DNA of 64,000 nt, taken from Arthrobacter sp. AL12 (lineage in GTDB: Bacteria; Actinomycetota; Actinomycetes; Actinomycetales; Micrococcaceae). The notes beneath the pieces are model-generated. The model did no database searches. It was given only the letters and a program-made list of their open reading frames with translations, and was not told the origin of the DNA. Both the position numbers and the translations under genes were made by a program. The stretch is taken from the NCBI RefSeq assembly GCF_029960645.1, contig NZ_JASBQY010000002.1, forward strand, positions 62,001 to 126,000. Reading direction: 5' to 3'. Of this stretch, positions 42,784-52,147 are shown piece after piece. How positions within the stretch are numbered: the first letter of the stretch is position 1; each line of letters opens with the position of its first letter.

Positions 42784-44069
42784 TAGGTCCCTCTTCCCTT
42801 GCGTGATGACTGGCCGTTGAGTGATGACGGGCTGTCGCCGCGGATTGCGGCCGCGACCTCTGCCAAAGCGGTGTAGCTGTGTCCGCTGACGAAGGCGTCG
42901 CAGTACGGCAGGGCCGCGGCCATGCCGCCCGCCAGCGGCCGGTAGTGCGGGGCGGCCTTGCGCGGATTGACCCAGATGATCCGGTGCGCCAGGCGCCGCA
43001 GCCGCGCCATCTGGGCCGCCACCTGTCCGGGGTCCTCCTGTGCCCAGCCGTCCGAGAAAATCAGTACCACCGCGCCCCGGGCCAGTCCCCGGCGGCCGTG
43101 TTCGTCGACGAAGAGCCGGATACTGTCGGCGATGCGGGTGCCGCCGGCCCAGTCCGGTGCGGCCACGGCGGCACGGGCCAGGGCCGCATCCGGATCGCGC
43201 AGCGCCAGCTGCCGGGTCAGGCGCGTCAGCCGGGTGGAAAACACGAATGCCTCGGCGCCGGCTGTTGCCACGGCCCCCTGGAGCAGCGAGACGAAGATCC
43301 GGGCATACGGCTCCATGGAGCCGGAGACGTCGCACAGCATCACCAGCTTGCGGCGCTGCTCCCGGCGCCGGGCGTACAGCAGCCGCGTGGTTTCCGTGCC
43401 CGAGCGCCGGGCCGCGCGGACCGTGGCGCGGACGTCCAGCCGGGCGCTGCTGTGGGCGGACTTGCGGGTGCGGCGGCTCAGGCGCGTCGGGGTGGCGAGC
43501 AGCAGCCGGGACGCCAGCCGCCTGATTTCCAGGACTTCCGCCTCGGTGAGCTGCGCGAAGGACATCCCATGCAGCCGTTCCTCGGTGGAGGCCATGGCCA
43601 GCACGGCCTCCCGTTCCGGGGCGTTGCGGTCCGCGCTGTCCGGTCCCGCGGAGGCAACCGCCGGCGCCTTCTGCTGAGGCGCTGTCGCCTGTCCGGGGGC
43701 GCGGTCCCCGGCCGGGGAGGGCCGGGTGCGTGCCTGCTCGGGGCTGCCGGGCGGGGCCGGGGGTGCGGCGCTGCCGGTGTGTGCGGACGGGTCGAATCCG
43801 CCGCGGAAGACCTCGGCGAAGACGGCGTCGAAGACCGGCAGCTGACCGCGCGCGGACACCAGCACCACCCGGGACACCCAGTAGAGGCGTTCGACGTCGG
43901 TGGGCGGGAGCAGGCGCAGGGCCTCGGCCAGCCGGACGGCTCGGTCGGGCGAGCACATCAGGCCGGCCCGGCGCAGGGCGGTGACGAACGCCGCGGACAG
44001 GGTGGCGGCCTCCACCGTGGGGGGTGCGGCGGCCGTGTCCCGGGTGGTCCGTGCCATTACCAGGCTCAC
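42783..44069 (-). CDS. coxE: CoxE-like VWA-domain protein
   Basis: 428 residues from GTG at 44069, which overlaps the coxD stop as GTGA. The C-terminal half is a von Willebrand A domain with MIDAS motif VMLCDVSGSMEPYARI (DxSxS) and VVLIFSDGWAQEDPG. N-terminal region LSAAFVTALRRAGLMCSPDR is typical for CoxE. An Ala/Pro-rich insert lies at about 90-145. CoxE works with the MoxR ATPase CoxD in assembling the Cu-S-Mo centre. Confidence 0.92.
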   Translation of the reverse strand: MSLVMARTTRDTAAAPPTVEAATLSAAFVTALRRAGLMCSPDRAVRLAEALRLLPPTDVERLYWVSRVVLVSARGQLPVFDAVFAEVFRGGFDPSAHTGSAAPPAPPGSPEQARTRPSPAGDRAPGQATAPQQKAPAVASAGPDSADRNAPEREAVLAMASTEERLHGMSFAQLTEAEVLEIRRLASRLLLATPTRLSRRTRKSAHSSARLDVRATVRAARRSGTETTRLLYARRREQRRKLVMLCDVSGSMEPYARIFVSLLQGAVATAGAEAFVFSTRLTRLTRQLALRDPDAALARAAVAAPDWAGGTRIADSIRLFVDEHGRRGLARGAVVLIFSDGWAQEDPGQVAAQMARLRRLAHRIIWVNPRKAAPHYRPLAGGMAAALPYCDAFVSGHSYTALAEVAAAIRGDSPSSLNGQSSRKGRGT

Positions 44070-44989
44070 CCGCCCGTGCCGGCGACGAGCCAGTCGGCCC
44101 CGCGGGCGCCGACCAGTTCCAGGTCATCGCGGTTCTTGACAATGGAGCCGAGCGTCCGGTGCGCCGTCGTGGCGTCGATGTGGTCGATGCCCAGCACGGC
44201 CAGGGCGGACACCCAGTCGATGGCCTCGGAGATTCCCGGCGGTTTGGCGAGGTCCAGGGTGCGCAGTCTGGTGATCACCGCGGCGGCCTGGAGCGCCAGG
44301 GGGCCGCTGCTGGCGGGCACGCGGCGGCGCACGATTTCCGCGATCCGCTCCGGCCCGGGGTAGTCGATCCAGTGGTAGAGGCAGCGCCGGGTCAGGGCGT
44401 CGTGCAGGTCCCGCGTCCGGTTGGAGGTCAGGATGACGATCGGGGGGTGGGTGGCCCGGATGGTGCCCAGCTCCGGGATGGTGACCGCGGCCTCGGCAAG
44501 GAGTTCGAAGGTGAAGGCCTCGAACTCGGCATCGGCCCGGTCGATCTCGTCCAGCAGAAGGACCGCGGGGCGCGGACCGGGATGTTCAATCGCCTGCAGC
44601 AGCGGCCGGCGCAGCAGGTACTCCGGGCCAAAGAGGTCCGTCTCGGTGACGGAGGCATCCCGGACTTCCGCCAGCCGGATTCCGAGCAGCTGGCGCTGGT
44701 GGTTCCACTCGTAGAGGGCCTCGCCGGCGTCGATTCCCTCGTAGCACTGCAGCCGGTACAGCGGCGTGTCCAGCAGCTCGGCCAGGGCCTTCGCCGCCTC
44801 GGTCTTCCCGACGCCCGCCTCGCCCTCCAGCAGGATGGGCTGCGGCAGCCGGACGGCCAGGAACAGCGCCGTGGCCAGCCCGACGTCGGCCAGGTAGTCC
44901 CTGCTGTCCAGCGCCTCCATCAGCGAGGCGACGTCGGGAACCCTGCGCTGGACGTCCTCCTCCGCGCCGGTGCGCGCCGCGGTGGTCAT
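44066..44989 (-). CDS. coxD: CoxD-like MoxR-family AAA+ ATPase
   Basis: 307 residues. Walker A ILLEGEAGVGKTEAAKALAE, Walker B AVLLLDEIDRADAEFEAF, sensor IVILTSNRTRDLHDALTRRC. CoxD is a membrane-associated chaperone ATPase needed for copper and sulfur maturation of the CO dehydrogenase active site. Overlaps both neighbours by 4 bp (ATGA with the nucleotidyltransferase gene, GTGA with coxE), which indicates tight translational coupling. Confidence 0.93.
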   Translation of the reverse strand: MTTAARTGAEEDVQRRVPDVASLMEALDSRDYLADVGLATALFLAVRLPQPILLEGEAGVGKTEAAKALAELLDTPLYRLQCYEGIDAGEALYEWNHQRQLLGIRLAEVRDASVTETDLFGPEYLLRRPLLQAIEHPGPRPAVLLLDEIDRADAEFEAFTFELLAEAAVTIPELGTIRATHPPIVILTSNRTRDLHDALTRRCLYHWIDYPGPERIAEIVRRRVPASSGPLALQAAAVITRLRTLDLAKPPGISEAIDWVSALAVLGIDHIDATTAHRTLGSIVKNRDDLELVGARGADWLVAGTGG

Positions 44990-45636
44990 AGCGCGCCCTC
45001 CAGACCGGCGAGGACCCGGCGGTAGTCCTCTTCCGTGTCAACGTCCGGCGGGACGGGTCCTGAAACCCGGAGTTCGACGACGTCGCCGGCCCGCTGCTCC
45101 AGCAGTTTCCAGACTCCCTTGTCGCCGTGCAGGGCGCCCAGTTCCGGGAGCATCCGCCGGGTGAATGCGAGGGGGTGGCCGACGCCGTCGTCGTAACGGC
45201 AGACGGCGATGCCGGGGGCGCCCTGGCCGGTGTCCGGCCCGCCGGCGAACACCAGCTCCAGCAGGGGCCGGACGGTGTCGGCCCGGACGCCCGGCTGGTC
45301 CCCGAGCAGCAGGACGACGGCGTCCGTGTCCGGTCGGAGCGCGGCGATGCCGGCGGCGATCGAGGAGGAACAGCCCGCGCCGAAGTCAGGGTTGAGGACG
45401 ATCTCGCAACCGGTCGTGTCGACCGTACGCTGCACCTCCCCGGCGGCACCTCCCAGAGCCAGCACGGTCTGGTCGAAGCCGCAGTCGCGGGCGGCCGCGA
45501 GCGCGGCGTCGAGGAGGACACCGTGGCCGTAGGGGAGCAGCTGTTTGGGCCGGCCCAGGCGCCGCGACGCCCCGGCCGCCAGGATCAGCCCCGCCGTCCG
45601 GTGCGCGGGGGCTGGGCGTTCAGGGGGTGAGGGCAT
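44986..45636 (-). CDS. MocA/MobA-like molybdenum cofactor nucleotidyltransferase
   Basis: 216 residues. GLILAAGASRRLGRPKQLLP is the NTP-transferase signature (LAAGxSxRxGxxK), VVLLLGDQPGVRADTVRPLL the metal-binding GDQP, and YDDGVGHPLAFTRRMLPELG the substrate part. The MocA type makes molybdopterin cytosine dinucleotide, the cofactor form used by CO dehydrogenase, so it probably supplies the dedicated cofactor. Overlaps the XdhC-YHS gene by 17 bp and coxD by 4 bp. Confidence 0.9.
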   Translation of the reverse strand: MPSPPERPAPAHRTAGLILAAGASRRLGRPKQLLPYGHGVLLDAALAAARDCGFDQTVLALGGAAGEVQRTVDTTGCEIVLNPDFGAGCSSSIAAGIAALRPDTDAVVLLLGDQPGVRADTVRPLLELVFAGGPDTGQGAPGIAVCRYDDGVGHPLAFTRRMLPELGALHGDKGVWKLLEQRAGDVVELRVSGPVPPDVDTEEDYRRVLAGLEGAL

Positions 45637-46582
45637 AGCGCTCCGGATCTTTGCGGAAGGCCGCCCGGCAACCGGGCGAGCAGAAGTACACGGTGACGCC
45701 GTGGTGCTCGAGCTGCAGCGAGGCGTCCGCGGCGACGGTCATGCCGCAAACGGGGTCCACCGCCGTCGCCGGGGTGTCAGCAGCGGCAGCAGCAGCACCA
45801 GCCGCCGGGGCCGGGGATGCCGTGGCCGGCGCAGCCGCCGTCACCGTGGCGGCGTGCCGGGACCTGGCCCGCTCCTGGATCAGCTCGGCGAGGATCGAGA
45901 GCGCGATCTCACCGGGGGTGCGGGCGCCCAGCTGCAGTCCGGCGGGGGTGAAGACGCGCGATCGCAGCGCCGGGTCGACGTCGAGGGATTCCAGCACGGC
46001 GGCCCCCCGGGTTCCGCTGGCCACGAGTGCGACATAGGGCACCCCGGCGCGCAGGGCCGCCTCGAGCGCGACTTCCTCCGCCTTGCCGTGCGAGGCCACG
46101 ATCAGCGCCGCGTCGTCGGCCCGCGGCGCCACTGATTCCCCGTCGGTGAGTTCCACGGCCAGGCCCACGCCGGCGCCGAGGGTCTCCAGGGCCCGGGCCA
46201 CGGGCGTGGTGCCGACGACGACGACCCGGGGCGCCGGGATGTGCGGCTGGAGGAAGATTTCGATCGCCCCGCCGCTCAGGCAGGGGTTGGAGACCTCGAC
46301 GGCGCCTTCCCCGGCGGTGCGGGACGGCTCGCCCGGGACCACACGCAGCAGCAGGGGTTCCTGGGAGGACAGGACCTGCCGGCTGTACTCGCGCACCGAG
46401 GACTCGACGCAGTTTCCGCCGACGAAACCCTGGATCTCGCCGCTGGACAGCACCAGGGCGGTGTCCCCGGCGTGGGCGCTGGTGGGATGCTGGGCGCGGA
46501 CCACCGTGGCGTGCACGAACGGCTCGCGGCGGGAGGCGAGGTCGTTCGCCCGGGCCGTGAGGGAGTCTGTTGTTGTGGTCAT
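45620..46582 (-). CDS. XdhC-family protein with C-terminal YHS metal-binding domain
   Basis: 320 residues from ATG at 46582, one base after the coxL stop. Residues 1-240 are XdhC: DTALVLSSGEIQGFVGGNCV, VSNPCLSGGAIEIFLQPHIP, then a Rossmann-like part (RVVVVGTTPVARALETLGAG, FTPAGLQLGARTPGEIALSI). An Ala-rich linker joins a YHS domain at about 272-317 (VDPVCGMTVAADASL, VTVYFCSPGCRAAFRKDPER), with all family cysteines. YHS domains bind metal and accompany copper transporters. In a cluster for a Cu-S-Mo enzyme the fusion suggests metal delivery; this is inference. Confidence 0.9.
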   Translation of the reverse strand: MTTTTDSLTARANDLASRREPFVHATVVRAQHPTSAHAGDTALVLSSGEIQGFVGGNCVESSVREYSRQVLSSQEPLLLRVVPGEPSRTAGEGAVEVSNPCLSGGAIEIFLQPHIPAPRVVVVGTTPVARALETLGAGVGLAVELTDGESVAPRADDAALIVASHGKAEEVALEAALRAGVPYVALVASGTRGAAVLESLDVDPALRSRVFTPAGLQLGARTPGEIALSILAELIQERARSRHAATVTAAAPATASPAPAAGAAAAAADTPATAVDPVCGMTVAADASLQLEHHGVTVYFCSPGCRAAFRKDPERYALTP

Positions 46583-46583
46583 C

Positions 46584-48973
<2,390 letters not shown>

Positions 48974-48977
<4 letters not shown>

Positions 48978-49543
48978 GCCTTCACCTCTGTGTCTGCTGT
49001 TTCTGCTGTTTCGGCCGGGAGGTCCTCGATAACGGTGTCCGTGCCGTCGATGACCTCGTCCACCGTGGCGTCGGTGTCGCCGCCCGCAGGGTGGGCGGCG
49101 GCCCACTGCACCGACCTGACGATCGTGGCGTAGCCGGTGCACCGGCAGATCTGGCCCGAAATGGCCTGCCGGATCTCCGTGGTGTCCGGGTGGGGGTTCT
49201 TATCGAGCAGGGCGCGGGCGGTCAGCATCATCCCGGGCGTGCAGAAACCGCACTGCAGCCCGTGCTCCTCCATAAAACCCTGCTGGACCGGGTCCAGGGT
49301 GGCGCCGTTGGCGAGGCCCTCGACCGTGCGGACGTCGTGTCCGGCTGCCATCGCCGCGAGGACGGTGCAGGACTTCACCGGCTGGCCGTCCATCAGGACC
49401 ACGCAGGTCCCGCAGTTGCTCGTGTCGCATCCCCAGTGGGTCCCGGTCAGGCCCAGGACTTCGCGGATGTAGTGGACCAGGAGCACCCGGGGCTCTATAT
49501 CGCTGGTGACTTCGTTGCCGTTGACGGTCATGCTGATCTGCAT
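48974..49543 (-). CDS. coxS: Carbon monoxide dehydrogenase, small iron-sulfur subunit
   Basis: 189 residues. Plant-type [2Fe-2S] cluster ligands in GCDTSNCGTCVVLMDG plus C59 (Cys 39, 44, 47, 59) and the second, helical cluster in LQCGFCTPGMMLTAR and ISGQICRCTGYATIV. These pass electrons from the Mo centre to FAD. The C-terminus has an extra acidic tail of ~35 residues (TVDEVIDGTDTVIEDLPAET) beyond usual CoxS length. Ends inside the coxL start codon; begins 5 bp after the coxM stop. Confidence 0.95.
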
Positions 49544-49548
49544 CCGCT

Positions 49549-50427
49549 TCAGCCTTCCTGTGTCTGGGCGGCGCGGGTACAGGCCTGCCGCAGTACCCGC
49601 CGGGTGAGTTCGTCGGCGAGGTGCCGTTTGTAGTCAATCGGGCCGCGCTGGTCGGCCACGGGGTCGCAGGCCGCCGCGGCGAGCCGTCCGGCTTCCACGA
49701 ACAGTTCCTCCCGGGGCTGCTGGCCCCGGAGCAGTTCGGCGGCCCCGGAAATGGTGTGGTCGAGTCCGAGGGCGGTGAGTCCGACGGCGGCGTCGGCGAT
49801 GGTGCCGTCCGCGGCCAGCGTCACGGACGCACCGGCGGCGCCGACCGCCCAGTCGCCCACGCGGCGTTCAACCTTTTCGTAAGCGCTGCCGGACCGGGGG
49901 CGGATGGGGATACGGACCTCGCACAGGATTTCGTCCTGGCCCACCGCCGTCTCGTAAGGTCCGCGGTGGAAGTCCGCCATGGCCAGGATGCGCTCGCCGG
50001 CCGGTCCGCGGATCACCGCTTCGGCACCCAGCACGTCGCAGACCGTGGACAGGTCCTCGGCCGGGTCGGCCTGGCAAAGCGAGCCGCCGATCGTGCCCCG
50101 GTTCCGCACGACCGGGTCGGCGATCACGGCTTCGGCGTCCCGGACGATGGGGAAGAGCGCCGCGATCTCGTCCGACTCCAGGAGCGTCGTGTGGCGTGTG
50201 AGGGCGCCGATGCGCAGTTTGCCGCCGTCGCGCAGGATGAAGTCGAGTTCGTACAGGTCGTTGATGTCGATCAGCCACTCGGGCCGGGAGAGCCGGAGCT
50301 TCATCATCGGCAGGAGGCTGTGGCCCCCGGCGATGACCCGCGACTCCGCACCGTGGCGGGAGAGGAGCTCAAGGGCGTTGTCCACGGACGTGGCCCGAAC
50401 ATAGTCGAAAGGAGCCGGAATCTGCAT
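49549..50427 (-). CDS. coxM: Carbon monoxide dehydrogenase, FAD-binding subunit
   Basis: 292 residues from ATG at 50427 (MQIPAPFDYVRATSVDNAL); GAGGTGGGG upstream decides the start against one ten codons earlier. FAD motifs are VIAGGHSLLPMMKLRLSRPE and GTIGGSLCQADPAEDLSTVC, typical of CoxM/CutM. First gene of the operon (MSL order), so the operon promoter lies in the gap towards the LysR gene. CoxM passes electrons from the FeS clusters to the quinone acceptor. Confidence 0.95.
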   Translation of the reverse strand: MQIPAPFDYVRATSVDNALELLSRHGAESRVIAGGHSLLPMMKLRLSRPEWLIDINDLYELDFILRDGGKLRIGALTRHTTLLESDEIAALFPIVRDAEAVIADPVVRNRGTIGGSLCQADPAEDLSTVCDVLGAEAVIRGPAGERILAMADFHRGPYETAVGQDEILCEVRIPIRPRSGSAYEKVERRVGDWAVGAAGASVTLAADGTIADAAVGLTALGLDHTISGAAELLRGQQPREELFVEAGRLAAAACDPVADQRGPIDYKRHLADELTRRVLRQACTRAAQTQEG

Positions 50428-50516
50428 AGTCCCCACCTCGTGCCAGGGCGCTGGCAACGTCGCGCAGCACCGATTTCAGGCCAGTCTTGCCCTGCCCGGG
50501 ACGGAGTGTCAATATC

Positions 50517-50538
50517 GTCATAAGCGAAAGGTTATGAC
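50517..50538. promoter_or_regulatory. Perfect inverted repeat between coxM and its LysR gene
   Basis: GTCATAA (50517-50523) and TTATGAC (50532-50538) are exact complements around the 8-bp spacer GCGAAAGG. The spacer includes the AAAGG that serves as ribosome binding site of the LysR gene. LysR proteins bind such dyads between their own gene and the target, so this is the probable CoxR-like operator, about 90-110 bp upstream of coxM. Confidence 0.6.
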
Positions 50539-50541
50539 GCC

Positions 50542-51528
50542 GTGTCGATGACATTGAGCCAGCTCCGCACGTTCGCTCTCGTCGCCCGTCTGGGCTCACT
50601 GCACGCTGCCGCGGAGACCCTCGGCGTCAGCGAACCGGCGGTTTCCTCTGCCCTGTCGGCGCTCCGGCAGGACCTCGGCGATCCGCTCTTCGTGCGCGCC
50701 GGGGGTGGCATTGCGCTGACTCCCGGCGGCCGGGCGCTGGCCGAATATGCCCAGGACATCGTCGGACTGGCGGACCAGGCCCGCTGGGAGGTTTCCAACG
50801 CCACGAACGACGCCGGGCGGCTGAAGATCGTGGCCACCGCGCGCTTTGCCGAACATGCGGCCGGCCGGCTGCTGGACCTCTTCACGAAGCGGGTTCCCGG
50901 CGCCTCGGTGGACGTGGTGGTCGAGTCCGCCGAGGACCTGGCCTCGCTGCTGCACGAACGGGCGTACGACATCGCCCTGGGTGCCCGGCCGGCGGCGCCG
51001 GCGGGGACCGCGGTGGCCAACCCGGGACTGAACTGCGTGCCGTTCCTGCGCTACCAGCGCACCCTGGTCGCCGCGGCGGGGCATCCGATGGCCCGGCTGC
51101 CCGGACCCTTGTCCGTGGCCCGGCTGCTGGACCGGCCGTGGTTTGCCGGGCCGGCGGGGATCCAGGAGCACTCGGAAGAGGGCCGCTGGCTGGCGTCGAT
51201 GGGGGTGGCGCCGGAGATCATCCGGCTCAGCAGCGAGACGGAAGCCCTGGCGGCGGTGCGGGCGGGGGAGGGCATCATGCTGGCGCTTGGCCACATCGTC
51301 CGGTCCGAACTCCAGGGCGGGGTCCTCGTCCGGCTGCCCGTCGTCGGGACACCGGTGACCGGGTTGTGGTGGGCGAGCACCCTGGACAACCACCGGACCA
51401 CCACGATGGCGCGGACGCTGCAGCGGTTCGCCGGAACCGCCGACGCGACAGCGGCGATGGTGGCCCCCGGTGGCTCCCGCGGACTGGAACGCCGGGGATC
51501 CAAGTTCCACGTCGCACTGTGGAGCTGA
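50542..51528 (+). CDS. LysR-type regulator, divergent from the cox operon
   Basis: 328 residues from GTG at 50542 (MSMTLSQLRTFALVARLGS); an in-frame ATG two codons later is an alternative. The winged HTH is LHAAAETLGVSEPAVSSALS, followed by LRQDLGDPLFVRAGGGIALTPG, and the rest is a LysR substrate-binding domain. Because of its divergent position it is the likely activator of the CO dehydrogenase genes. Genes of this kind occur in the same place in other actinobacterial cox clusters. Confidence 0.9.
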   Translation: MSMTLSQLRTFALVARLGSLHAAAETLGVSEPAVSSALSALRQDLGDPLFVRAGGGIALTPGGRALAEYAQDIVGLADQARWEVSNATNDAGRLKIVATARFAEHAAGRLLDLFTKRVPGASVDVVVESAEDLASLLHERAYDIALGARPAAPAGTAVANPGLNCVPFLRYQRTLVAAAGHPMARLPGPLSVARLLDRPWFAGPAGIQEHSEEGRWLASMGVAPEIIRLSSETEALAAVRAGEGIMLALGHIVRSELQGGVLVRLPVVGTPVTGLWWASTLDNHRTTTMARTLQRFAGTADATAAMVAPGGSRGLERRGSKFHVALWS

Positions 51529-51534
51529 GGCAGT

Positions 51535-51573
51535 TTCAGGGGACTGCTTCAGGGGACTGCTTCAGGGGACTGC
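51535..51573. repeat. Three perfect 13-bp tandem repeats
   Basis: TTCAGGGGACTGC occurs three times in a row, directly after the LysR stop. Units are identical, which suggests recent slippage expansion. Function unknown; the position is upstream of the DUF6457 gene. Confidence 0.8.
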
Positions 51574-51681
51574 CGGTTCCGGCGTCCGGTTTTGCCTGTG
51601 TCGCGTTGCGGAAGCCCGGTGTCGGTGCTAACCCTTGTGGGGAACGCCAACCGGCTGACGCACCAATGAAGAGGAGCAACA

Positions 51682-51999
51682 ATGACTTTGACCCGGGACG
51701 AAGACAGCGCACTGCGGCACTGGAGCGCCCGCCTGATCCAGGCACTGCAGATCCTCGATCTGGAAGTAGACCACGACAAGATCGTCCAGGTCGCGGACGA
51801 GTCGCTGAAAGCCGTCGGGCCGCACGCGGACGCCATCAGCGCGTTCATCGTCGGGTACGCCGCGGGAACCGCGTCGACCGACGGCAGGAAGAGCACGCAG
51901 GATGCCGTCCACGCAGCATCCAACAAGGTCCTCGAGCTCTGCGAGCACGGCGAGTCCGGCGGCCCCGACGAAAAAGGCTGGGCCAAGCGCGCCCAGTAG
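51682..51999 (+). CDS. DUF6457 domain protein
   Basis: 105 residues (MTLTRDEDSALRHWSARLIQ) with AAGAGGAG upstream. Helical protein: LQILDLEVDHDKIVQVADES, AVGPHADAISAFIVGYAAGT. DUF6457 often sits beside molybdenum-cofactor genes (mobA) and molybdopterin oxidoreductases in Actinobacteria. It lies between the cox regulator and the FdhF-type enzyme, so a role in cofactor handling is plausible but inferred from context. Confidence 0.82.
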   Translation: MTLTRDEDSALRHWSARLIQALQILDLEVDHDKIVQVADESLKAVGPHADAISAFIVGYAAGTASTDGRKSTQDAVHAASNKVLELCEHGESGGPDEKGWAKRAQ

Positions 52000-52117
52000 C
52001 CGCAGGATCCAGCCCCCATGGGACATGCCCTCCCTGAGCGCCCGCGGATGGACATATTGGCATGATGTCCAGTGGCCGCGGCCAGAGTGGGGCATGTTCC
52101 GTGGAGGATCTGGCAGC

Positions 52118-52140
52118 CCCCGCGGAGCGTGCCCGCGGGG
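52118..52140. terminator. GC hairpin downstream of the FdhF-like gene
   Basis: CCCCGCGG and CCGCGGGG pair perfectly around AGCGTGC, 8 bp after the stop of the minus-strand oxidoreductase gene and also downstream of the DUF6457 gene on the plus strand. It could end both transcripts. No T-run follows on either strand, so this is a probable rather than classical terminator. Confidence 0.4.
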
Positions 52141-52147
52141 TTGCTCC

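Noticed and set aside
41914..44142. 742-codon minus-strand frame running from coxE territory into coxG
   Set aside because: Only the part from ATG 42783 is CoxG; the upstream part is out-of-frame coxE.
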